A stretch of DNA of 64,000 nt from Nageia nagi. Lineage: Eukaryota; Pinophyta. Each line of letters opens with the position of its first letter. Position 1 is the stretch's first letter. This document shows, piece after piece, positions 53,940-64,000 of the stretch. The notes beneath the pieces are model-generated. The model was given only the letters and a program-made list of their open reading frames with translations, was not told the DNA's origin and did not search any database. Made by a program: the position numbers and the translations under genes. The stretch lies in assembly GCA_050084985.1 (NCBI GenBank), contig JBITNC010000001.1, positions 191,518,001-191,582,000 on the forward strand, read 5' to 3'.

Positions 53940-56010
53940 TTTTTTTTTATTTAGTGCTATGCAGAATCCCAACATGGGGAGGTGTAGGAATATGCTCATT
54001 TTTTCTGATGATTATTCCCACATGAGTTGGTTGTATTTGCTGTAGGTAAAATCATATATTTTTTATTGCTTTGTCAAATTCAAAGCATTGGTTGAGAAGC
54101 ATTTCAACTATAAAATCAAGAAGTTTTAAACTGATCAAAGAGGTGAGTTCACTTCAAATGAGTTTAAGGACTACAACAAACATGGGATCAAGTGATAGTA
54201 CACACTTACATACACTCCTCTACAAAATGTAGTAGAAAGGAAGGATTGAATAATCATTGAGATGCACTAGTGCATGCTAAAGGAGATGAACATGGAGAAC
54301 AAGTCATGGGGATAATTTATTCATATAATTGAATCATTTCCCAACCAAAGTCATGTAGGATTCAACCTCTAATGAGGCTTGGTTTGGCAAGAAACTAAGT
54401 ATATCTTACTTGAGGATCTTTGGATCCGCATCCTATATGCACATTATTAAGTAAAATAGTAATAAATTTGATGAAAAATCTATTAATTGTATCTTTGTAG
54501 GATACTTTGATAAGTATAAAGTCTACATGTGTTATTATCTAGTCTTTGATAAGCTATACATCAACCATGATGTGATTTTTAATAAAGGGGGCATATATTC
54601 AAATGAATTAGATGCATCCAACATTAATTTGAATTTTGAGGACTTCAATTCTTATCCCTCTTCCAAATAATAAGAACATCATTATGATCAAATGTATCTA
54701 CAAGTTAAAGCATAATGTGGATGGTAATATTTCCAAGCATAAATCCCTCCTTGTTGCTAAAGGATACATGTAGAAAGAAGTCTTGGATCATGAGGAAACT
54801 TTTGCCCCCATTTACAAATTAGAGACAATCAGATCTTTATTAGATCTAACATCTCATTTTGGTCTCATCATTTACCAAATGTATGTTGAATCAACCTTCT
54901 TGAATGGAGAATTAGAAGAAGAAGTGTATGTGAATCAACCATAAGGATTCACCATTGTTGGTCATGAAGGTAAAGTGTATAGGTTGAAGAAAGCTCATTA
55001 TAGGCTTAAGAAAGCCCCAAAAGCATGGTACTTCTAGATTGACACTTACTTCCATCAAAATGGTTATCAGAGATGTTCAATGTTGGAGTGTGGAGCTTGT
55101 TACCTTAAGAGGTATATGGTGCAGTTGTGTACAATCGAGCAACCCTATGATGCCTTAGAAATAACATTACTTTGGTAAAAACATATTTTAAAGAGCAAGT
55201 ATTTTTAGTGATGAATATGGACCATTGATTTTTAGGTCATATATTATATTCTCTATTATTATATAAGAGGATTTCATATAAAGGAAATATCATTATTTTA
55301 GATGTGTGCTAGGGTTTGTGCATACAAGAGCTTAATAGAGAGCTTGTGAGAAACTGAGGAGATCATGCATCAAAGTTAATGTAGATTATAATCCCTCTAT
55401 TATTGGAATATGATAAAGATCTTATTGGTTATTTCTTTGAGAATGTAGCCCACACTAGATAAACCTTGTTAAAAATAATGTTAATAACTTGTGTGGTTAT
55501 TGTTGGTTATTTATTTTACTTATGTAAGTTTTATTTCGCATATATTTTGCTTTAATATATATATATATATATATATAATATATATACCCAACATTTAGTA
55601 AAAGCTACATTATACACAAAGGTATTTGGACTTGATTATATCATCATTTGTTTGTATATTGATGATATCATCTTCATAAGCACTTACTCTTCCATGCTGC
55701 AACAATTCAAAACTGCCATGGTAAATGAGTTTGAGATGAGTGATCGGGGTGACATGTAATATGCAAGTCTAACAATCATCCAATAAAATCTTTATCACTC
55801 AAACCAAGTATTTGATGACATGCTTGCTCGATTCTCCATGAAGGATTGAAAACCATTGGTACTCCCACTATTGTTGGTTGAAAATTGATAGAGGAATCTA
55901 CTCCTCTTATAAATGCAACCATGTATAGGTCACTTGTTGGTAGTATGATGTATCTCACTACCTGACATGACATTATGCTTGTAGTGAGAGAATTCAAAAG
56001 GAACATCCAC
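53940..56010 (+). pseudogene. pol: Element H: copia integrase-RT relic
   Basis: On the plus strand the integrase core reads MLIFSDDYSHMSWLYLL, TDQRGEFTSNEFKDY and YTPLQNVVERKD (near 53985-54245). RT text follows (YEKWH-like spacer, then HKSLLVAKGYM, ETFAPIYKLETIRSLL, ESTFLNGELEEEVYVNQP, YRLKKAPKAWY near 54730-55035). After the solo LTR it resumes with YIIICLYIDDIIF and FKTAMVNEFEMSDRGDM, then LARFSMKD. Stops and frameshifts are frequent. It differs from the A/B family (YIDDIIF against YVDDLLI), so it is a separate copia lineage. LTRs of this element were not found. Confidence 0.78.
55081..55593 (+). repeat. Solo LTR inside the H reverse transcriptase
   Basis: It runs TGTTGGAGTGTGGAGC...TATACCCAACA, 513 bp, with TGTTGG/CCAACA ends. 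It interrupts the RT frame between GYQRCS and ATLYTKVFGLDY. Flanks ttcaa and tttag agree at three of five positions, so the duplication is weak. It ends in a (TA)n run (55559-55588). The strand is arbitrary; the family is not one of A-G. Confidence 0.6.
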
Positions 56011-56180
56011 CAAGATCTTTTACAAAAGTTATAATGTGGTAAAACTTACTAGGTTAAAGTAGTAATAAACATCTATAACTAAATTTTAATTTGATATAAC
56101 TCTTGAAGCAATTATAATAACATTTGGCTTGAGGCCATAATGTTCTTAACCTTAATAAGCATGATTATACTAATCTTTCT
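56011..56180. other. Junction between H and element G
   Basis: No gene. The G LTR may begin in this stretch (for example at TGTGGTAAAACTTACTAGG near 56035). Only the part from 56181 is shared with the second copy, so I do not fix the edge. Confidence 0.4.
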
Positions 56181-57131
56181 ATATCAAATAACTAAGCTTC
56201 CTAACTCTCTAACTTACACCTTTACTCTAAAATTGAATAATAATCCTCAAGGACATGCCTTGTATTTATACGAAAATATTCTATAATTTTCAACCAATGA
56301 GGGAAGAGTATTTAGCCCATGATATTAGCCCATGGTGTTTGCCCATGGTATAAGCCAACAATATTTTCCCATGATTTAAGTCCATGGTATAAGAAATACT
56401 CTTAACCAATGATTGAAGAATCTTTATCCAAAGGATAAATACTTTGACAAAAAAAGGTGAATAAATAATTAAGGCATCTAAATAATATTTTTCCTAATGT
56501 TTAGAAGTATTAATTTGATCATTTAATACTCCAAGCATTTAGGTCAAACATTATTCTAAATTTATATTTATTCTCTTAAACTAATTTGTTACATTAAGAG
56601 AATGGATCAACATGATTAATGTTATATTAATATTTATGAGTATTAATAGCATCTTATTAATAGTCTAAAGTATTAATTAAGAACTATTACTCGATGTTGC
56701 ATCATATTTTTCAACGCTCACCCTTAATGCAATATTGGGCTAACAAAATAAACAAGGTTCTCCTCCTTAATGTACACTCAGATATGAGAACAAAACAAGA
56801 AACCTAATTAAGGAACCTTAACAGAATAACCATGGTTTATACAATTATCATTAACCAAAGAACGATTGTAATGGTATTTAATAAATATCCATATACAAAT
56901 ATTGAATAATCTTTTCTCTATATTTATAGGGACTAGTAAGCTTTTAAAAAAGTTGTTACTTGAACAAATAAGAATTAGATTTTCAACTATATTATTTCCT
57001 AAATAAAGAAGGTCCTTCAATAAAATTGTTAACATGGATAGCCTTCACAAGCTTTTTATACTTCAAGAGTAACATGTAGTGTTACAAATAACCCATATAA
57101 ACAAGATTAGTTATATACATCATAAAATAAA

Positions 57132-57136
<5 letters not shown>

Positions 57137-57215
<79 letters not shown>

Positions 57216-57235
57216 TGTATGTATATGTATGCTAT
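57137..57235. repeat. (AT)n-(GTAT)n microsatellite in G copy 1
   Basis: A long AT dinucleotide run followed by eight or so GTAT units. Copy 2 of G has a different run (atatac-type, 62023-62066) at the same place, so the microsatellite is hypervariable between copies. Confidence 0.92.
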
Positions 57236-57761
57236 AAATCAAATTAAAGATGTCCACCCAAATTTATAGTACTTGTTGTAAAAACATGTGAATGTGAGAC
57301 AATAAAACCTAATATAATATTAGTTGATAATTAGATATTCATTCCAATAACTATGATAACAAAAAGTATCACAAGTTCATAAAATAGATGAACAACTAGT
57401 ATAAAAGTTCATCATATGATCATTATAGAAAAAAATTATTAGCCTTTGTAAAACCTTTAGGAAAATAAATAAACCACTTTACAAAAGCTCTAGTTTTCTT
57501 GTTGGAAACCATATTTACTTGATACCAAGCCTTTAAAAAATTCTTTATGAAGGTGATTATAAGTATTGGAGAAGATTAAAATATTTATAGCCCATGCAAG
57601 TTAATGATGATATCTCGATGGCACATTTGGGAAATGATAATCTTGACTTTGATAGTTGCAATGCATGGATGAGAAGGGCACTCATCCAATTTATTTGGAT
57701 ACACAACACTCACTAATTGATAATGCTATATTAATTATCTTTTGGGAGGGAACTTTACATA

Positions 57762-58004
57762 ATGGAAAAGTATAAATATCTTATAATGTCCTCTTGTATG
57801 AACATTCCCCTCATTTTCATATCTAATCGAAAAGATAGTTGCATGGTTGGTGAGAACATAATAAGTGCAATGGGAGGAGAATCAATTAAAATTGAACCAT
57901 TTATATTTAAGGTCAACAAACAAGTAGCTTCATTAATAGAGAATTTTAGTTTATTAGCCTTCTTCAAAAAGTTCATTAGCTTTAATGATATTATATCAAG
58001 CTAG
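57762..58004 (+). pseudogene. Short conserved frame in G copy 1
   Basis: 80 codons, MEKYKYLIMSSCMNIPLIFI ... FFKKFISFNDIISS. The same frame is open in copy 2 (62645-62863, MTSCMNIPLIFISNPKHSYM). Being open in both copies of an otherwise stop-rich element hints at a real coding remnant. It is on the strand opposite to the polypurine-tract direction. I do not recognise the family. Confidence 0.35.
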
Positions 58005-59150
58005 GTTTCAAATTCCTAGGAGTATGGGAAGGTTATAATGAATGATATCTCTTTCATTATCTTGGTGAAGTTCATAGTGGAAGTTCTAGGGCTATCAAAT
58101 ATTAGGAAGATGATCCTCCAAGGTAAGATGAGCCAAGCTACATAATTTTTTAAGTTCCTCAATAGTATAAAACTTTATTTTTGTCTCTTATATGGGATCA
58201 TGTGGGAATCGCTCTATAAACCTTAAAAGAAGGTAGCCATGTTGATAATTAAATACCTAACATTGGAAGGAAAATTTAGGTACATTCTATAGTATCTTAT
58301 GGCCATTCTTAATTCTATTTGAAACAATAAAAAGGTGAACATCCCCATGTTCCTTTTTAGATCACATGAAAAATTGATCAAGATAGTGAAAGTAAGGAAA
58401 AGCAAGTTGCCTCTACACTAAGGATTACTCAAATTAATGTATAATCATGAAGCAAAGAAGTTGAGGGTGAAATTCTCTTTGGATATGGATAGACAAAGTA
58501 GATTATCCATGATGAAGGCACACTACCTACTTAGGTTGAGTCCAAAGGAGCTTAGGAAATCCATAATAGGTCTAAAATTTCCACCAAGTAAAAAATTACA
58601 AACTTTATCTATGATAGATGATGATGAACCCTTACTAAATAAGGAGAAAAAAGGGTGAAAGTATAAGACTGTACCACATATGTTGGCCAACAACCTGAAA
58701 AAGTGTAATGGAAGGTCAATAAGGCTCTAGAGTTTGGTGAGATAAAAGATCATTATTGATTTAGAGTATTCTATGGAAGAGGATTAAGCCCTACAAAGGA
58801 GGAAAATATTTATTTGTAGATTAAAGGAGTGGATGAAACCAACCAACAAAAGGAAGACCCAAAATCAGTACCCTATGTAACTAAGGAGGTGAATGATAAT
58901 GATGAGGTAATAATAAATTATAGATTGTAAATTATTGAATTCCCTCTCCAAGATCCTCATTAGCACAATAACTTATCTAAATCTACTCATCAATAAAATG
59001 GCATAATTAATTAATACTTTCCACATGAAATAAGAAGAAATGGGAATTCAAGAAGCCTATGATATTATCAAGAACAATGCCTAAGATTCATAGTAAATGG
59101 TGGGGTTTTGATCACCCTAGTGTTAAAAGTTTGTCTCTTATTTTTCATCG

Positions 59151-59970
59151 ATTGTAGTCTAACAACTGCCCAAAATGCAACATAGTTTTATTTTGATAAA
59201 CTTAAATAGGTTGTTGAGTTTAAATCCTTTTCATACATAACCTATTTTGTACAAAATTGAGGAACCTTTAAAACATCTCTTATCAATGCCAAAAGAAAAT
59301 ACTAAGCATAATAATATGGTTAATAAAAAGAGAAAATTGAACGATAGGCATTTTTTTAAGATATCATGACATCGTTATGAATAATCACTTGAATTAAAAC
59401 TTAGTAATAAATAGTAAACATAATTTAATAAAATAAAAATTAATAACATATGTATATAAATTTTTTAAATTAAAAAAGTAATTTATTTTATTTATAAGAA
59501 TTAAAATTAACAAGTGATACTCTTTTCATATGCTCAAAAATGAATTTTATTTCTCTCCTCATCTTGAGGTAGAACCACACCTTCCCTCATCTTTAATGAA
59601 CATAACATGCACTTTATTATATTTACATTGAGAGGCAACCTACAACCATAAACAGGGTGCAGAGAATCCAAATCTATGTAACATAAACATATGTTGACTA
59701 AATTTTAAAAAATTAATTAAAAAATAATACTCAACTAAATACAAAAAAATAACATATAAATTAAGATTGGTTGCATTGGGTATCACATAGGGTTTTATTT
59801 TAAATGAACCAAATACACATAAACATTTAAGTATGATTTATATAAGCTACTTAACTCAAATAAACATACATGAATAAAGGAATATAATAATGCAATAATA
59901 AAAATAATGAATTACATTGATGTCAAGATGTAAAACAAGCTACATGCACTAAAGAGAAAGGAATCAAGTG

Positions 59971-60030
<60 letters not shown>

Positions 60031-60366
60031 TTACCTATGCCATAGTTGAGGATATGATGGATGAACTTATCAAAGAGTAGTGACCTTGCTGTGTGAACCT
60101 CATGGCCAACTGTAAAAGAAATACTAGTGTAGGCATGAATGTCAATGCAGATGCTAGCATTATGAAAGAATGAGGCTCACCAATAAGGACCGATGATAAC
60201 ATATATGATGAAAAGTTGAATCAAGCATATGATCATGAAGATGGATGAAAAATATTTGCTTGAGTGATAATAAGATTCCAGTCTCAATAGGTGATGTTTA
60301 GAAATATCTAAGAGTAGGTATCGATTATTGAGATGTAATCTTAACATGCCTTCCCCAGGTTATAGA
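59151..60366. other. AT-rich spacer with a long (AT)n run
   Basis: No gene. A TA dinucleotide run lies at about 59974-60028. The stretch 60030-60366 is slightly richer in GC and has no recognisable domain. Confidence 0.5.
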
Positions 60367-60842
60367 TGTTGGAAATTGTAATGTAATATCATGTAGTATT
60401 TATCTTTAATGTAAATTCACTTAATGCTTAAAGTATCTTTAGATACCTTAAAGAATTAAGGGAATAAATATATAAAGATTAATAAATATAGAAACACCTT
60501 TAATCTTACCCTTTGGTAAAAGAGAGGTTAAAGGATGGGTTTCTTCTTATAAATAGAGAGGCCCCTCTCTCATTATGTAACTTGATGAAACATGGTAATG
60601 CTTATCTTGTATTGTTGTAGGAATGCTCTTGTAGAATATTTCTTGAGAATTTCTAGGAGAGTTATCTTGTCAGAAGTAATAGAATGATGGTGCAAAGTGG
60701 ATGTACTCCCAAGAGATGGATGAACCACTATACATGGTGTGTTATTTTTTGTGTGATTATTTCTTGCTTTACTAGATGAATGTTAGATTTGTTGGAGAAG
60801 CTTTAAGGAGATCTTGGTTTATGGAATCCTTCAATTCCATCA
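60367..60842 (+). repeat. Solo LTR of the C family
   Basis: It runs TGTTGGAAATTGTAATG...TTCAATTCCATCA, 476 bp, with perfect ataga duplications (60362-60366 and 60843-60847). It matches the C LTRs in reverse complement and shows their intact ends. The core ataaatagagagg at about 60551 is a likely LTR TATA region. Confidence 0.93.
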
Positions 60843-60847
60843 ATAGA

Positions 60848-61054
60848 TACTTGCATTTATATCAGATGTGATATCACCATTTGACCCCTTGAATATTGGT
60901 TGAAACTGTACTGATGTACCTAACATAAAAATAAAATACAACCCTAGAAATATGTGATAATAAGGGTATAATATGACTAAAATATGATTAAATATGTATG
61001 TAAAGTTGTACATAAGTAAGACTAGATTAAGGGGACCACTTTTAGGTGTCAACA
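60848..61054. other. Spacer between the solo C LTR and G copy 2
   Basis: No gene or terminal motif seen. It contains the text up to ggtgtcaacaatatc, where similarity to G copy 1 begins. Confidence 0.4.
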
Positions 61055-64000
61055 ATATCAAATAACTAAACTTTCTAACTCTCTAACTTATAACTTTGCT
61101 CTAAAACTGAATAATAATCCTTGAGGACATGCCTTGTATTTATAGGAAAATATTTTCCAATTTTCAACTAATGAGCAAAGAGTATTTAGCCCATAATATT
61201 GGTCCATGGTATTAGCCCATGGTGTTTTCCCATGGTATAATACAATAGTATTTGCCCATGGTTTAAGTCCATGGTATTAGAAATACTCTTAACCAATGGT
61301 TGAAGAGTCTTAACCCAAAGGATAAAGAATTTAACCAAAAAAGGTGAATAAATAATTTAGATATCTAAATAATATTTTTCCTAATGTTTAGAAGTACTAA
61401 TGTGATCATTTAATACTCTAAGCATTTAGGTCAAACATTATCCTAAAATTATATTTATTCTCTTAAATCAATTTGTTACATTAAGAGAATGGGTCAACAC
61501 GATTAATGTTCTATAAATATTTAGGAGTATTAATAACATCCTATTAATACTCTAAATTATTAAGTAATAACTATTACTTGATGTTGCATTATATTTTCCA
61601 ACACTCTCCCTTAATGCAATATTGGACTAACAAAATAAACAAGGTTCTCCTCCTTTATGTACACTCGGAGATGAGAACAAAATAAGGAACCTAATCAAGG
61701 AACCTTAACAAAATAGCCATTGCTACAATTACCATTAACTAAAGAATGATTCCAATGGTCTTTAATAAATATCCATCTACAAATATTGAATAATATTTTC
61801 TCCATATTTATAAGGACTAGTTAGCTTTTAAAAAAGTTGGTACTTAAAAAAATAAGTAGTAGATTTTCAACTATATTATTTCCTAGATAAAAAAGGTCCT
61901 TCAACAAAATTGTTGATGTGGATAGCCTTCATAAGCTTTTTATACTTCAAGAGTAAGTAACATGCAATGTTACAAATAACTCATATACACAAGATTAGTT
62001 AGACATATCACAAAAAATTCAATATATATATACATATACATATACATATACATATATATATATATATGAACTAAAATATGTTATCTACAAAACATTGATC
62101 AAATGGTGTACTATAAATCAACTTAAAGATGTCAAGCTAAATTTATAGTACTCGTTATAAAAACATGTGAATGTGAGATCATAAAAGTTAATATAACATC
62201 AATTAATAATTGGATATTCATTCCAACAAGTATGATAACAAAAAGTATCATAAGTGCACAAAATGCATGAACAACTAGTATAAAGGTTCATCATATGTTC
62301 ATTATAGCAAAATTTTATTAGACTTTGTAAAACCTCTAGGAAAATAAAATAAACCACTTTACAAAAGCTCTAGTTGTCTTGTTGGAAGCCATATTTTCCC
62401 GAAACTAAGCCTTTAATAAATCATTTGGAGAAGATTAAAATATTTATAGCACATGTGAGTTAATGATGATATCTTGATGGCACATTTGGGAAATGAAAAC
62501 CTTGAATTTGATGGTGGCAGTGCATGGATAAGAAGGGAACTCACCCAATTTATTTGGATACACAACACCCTCTAATTGATAGTGCTAGATTAGTTATCTT
62601 GTGGGAGTGTACTTTATGTAAGGGAAAAACATAAACATCCCATAATGACCTCTTGTATGAACATTCCTCTCATTTTCATATCCAATCCAAAACATAGTTA
62701 TATGATTGGTGAGAACATAACAAGCACTATGGGAGGTGAATCAATTACAATTGAACCATTAATGTTGAAGGTCAACAAAGAAGTGGCTTCTCTAATAGAG
62801 AAGTCTTGTTTACTAACCTTCTTCAAAAAGTTTATTAGCTTTAATGAGAATATATCAAGATAGTTTTCAAATTATTGGGAGGATGGGAAGGTTATGGTGA
62901 ATGATATCTCATTCATTATCTTGGTAAAGATCATAGCAAAATTTTTAGGGCTATCAAACATTTGGAAGATGATCCTCCAAGATAAGTTGAGCTAAGATAC
63001 ATAATTTTCTAAGTTACTTAATAGTATAATTATTTTTGTTATCTCTTATAGGGGATCATATGGGAATCACTTTGTAAACCTTAGAAGAAGGTAGCCATAT
63101 TTATAATAAGATACCTAATATTGAAAGGAAAATTTAGGCACACTCTTTAGTATCTTATGGCCATTCTTAATTCTATTCGAAATAATGAAAAGGTTAACAT
63201 TTCCATGTTCCTTTTTAGTTCACATAAAAAAATGATCAAGATAGTGAAATTAGGGAAAAGCAAGTTGCCTCTACACTAAGGATTACTCAAATTAATGTAT
63301 AATCATGTAGCAAAGAAGTCGAGGGTGAAAGTCTCTTTAGGCATGGCTAGATAAAGTAGATTATCCATGATGAAGGCACAACTCTTACTTAGCGTGAGTC
63401 CAAAGGAGCTTGAGGAATCCATAATAGGTCTAAAATTTCTAGTAAATAAAAATTTACAAACTTTATCTATGATAGATTATGATGAACCTTACTAAATAAG
63501 GAGAACAAAGGGTTAAAGTAGAAGAGTGTACCACATATGTTGGCCAACAACTTGACAAAGTTCAACAAAAGGTCGATAAGGATCTAGAGTTTGGTGAGAC
63601 AAAAGATCATTATCAATTTGGAGTATTTTATGGAAGAGGATGAAGCCACTACAAAGGAGGAGAAGATCAATTTCGAGGTGAAGAGTGTGGATGAAACCAA
63701 CCAATAAAAGGAAGACCCAAAGTTAGTACTCTAGGTAACTAAGGAGCTGATCAATAATGATGACATAATCATAAATTATAAATTATTGAATGGCCTCTTT
63801 AGGACCCTAATTAGCACTATAGCTTATCTAAACCTACTTGCTAATGAAGTAGCACAATTACTTAATTTTTTTAGCATGAAATAAGAAGAAATGGGCATTC
63901 AAGAAACCCATGATAGATTATCAAAAATAATGCCTAAGATTCGTAGTAAATGGTGGGGTTTTGATCACCCTTACTATCAAATGTTTATGTCTATTTTATT
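61055..64000 (-). mobile_element. Element G, copy 2, cut by the window end
   Basis: The LTR-like part 61055-61603 ends TTTTCCAACA. The minus-strand polypurine tract (AAGGGAGAG) and CATT-rich block follow. The internal region is collinear with copy 1 at an offset of about 4.88 kb and is still matching at 64000. The frame at 62645-62863 corresponds to 57762-58004. No pol is seen. Confidence 0.65.

Larger units (their letters stand above)
56181..59150 (-). mobile_element. Element G, copy 1 (non-autonomous, copia-type 3' end)
   Basis: An LTR-like part (56181-56716) ends ...TTTTTCAACG, the changed form of TTTTCCAACA in copy 2. It is followed on the minus-strand side by a polypurine tract and the CAATATTGCATTAA block shared with A, B and C. 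The internal part (56717 to about 59150) matches 61604-64000 at roughly 80-90% by eye. No integrase or RT is seen. The other LTR was not found. Confidence 0.65.

Noticed and set aside
55081-55593. A spliced intron in the H copia gene
   Set aside because: TGTTGG...CCAACA ends and the sudden break of a coding frame fit a solo LTR better; GT/AG borders are not at the edges.

Overview
This window is nuclear DNA from a seed plant with a large, transposon-filled genome. A gymnosperm such as a conifer is my best guess, but nothing in the sequence fixes the species. The evidence for a plant is the mix of families: Ty1/copia and Ty3/gypsy LTR retrotransposons primed by initiator-Met-type sites, an En/Spm (CACTA) DNA transposon with a tnp2 transposase, a PPR pseudogene, and a plant mobile domain (PMD) gene. 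I found no intact ordinary host gene, no rRNA or tRNA gene and no CRISPR array. Almost every base belongs to a mobile element or its debris.

Layout. Positions 1-1716 are AT-rich flank. Element A, a decayed copia element (+), fills 1717-9951. Element E (-), with LTRs of about 1.2 kb and no visible pol, spans 10009-52542 and sits inside a PPR pseudogene whose remains lie at 9957-10008 and 52543-53790. E has been split twice. Element C (-, 11015-39647) entered its left LTR. Element F (-, 41043-49145) entered its internal region. C's left LTR holds a solo LTR of the A family (11048-11531). C's right LTR is split by a CACTA transposon (17221 to about 39346). The CACTA element carries a solo A-type LTR (18398-25466), itself split by copia element B (-, 18782-25340), and a very young gag-only LTR element D (-, 28087-30689) inside the tnp2 gene. 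The deepest nest is therefore PPR pseudogene > E > C > CACTA > solo A LTR > B. Most junctions are supported by 5-bp target-site duplications. To the right are a copia relic H (+, about 53940-56010) with a solo LTR in it, two copies of element G (56181 to about 59150 and 61055 to the window end), and a solo C LTR (60367-60842).

How the parts relate. B is the best preserved autonomous copia: gag, protease, integrase, reverse transcriptase and RNase H are all recognisable, broken by three stop codons and one frameshift. A is an older, badly decayed relative. C and G show no pol, yet share with A and B the block just inside the 3' LTR (polypurine tract plus a CAATATTGCATTAA-type sequence), which suggests they were mobilised in trans. 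F is the most unusual element: a Ty3/gypsy-type gag on one strand and, where pol should be, a captured PMD gene on the opposite strand with its own TATA box and a likely intron, plus three blocks of tandem repeats. The PMD frame runs 1.8 kb without a frameshift and is closed only by stops of the kind C-to-T change makes from CAG and CGA codons. The same kind of stop recurs in B, C, E, F gag and tnp2.

Limits. Boundaries come from reading LTR ends and target-site duplications by eye. Divergence figures are hand counts. Family names rest on motifs, not database searches.
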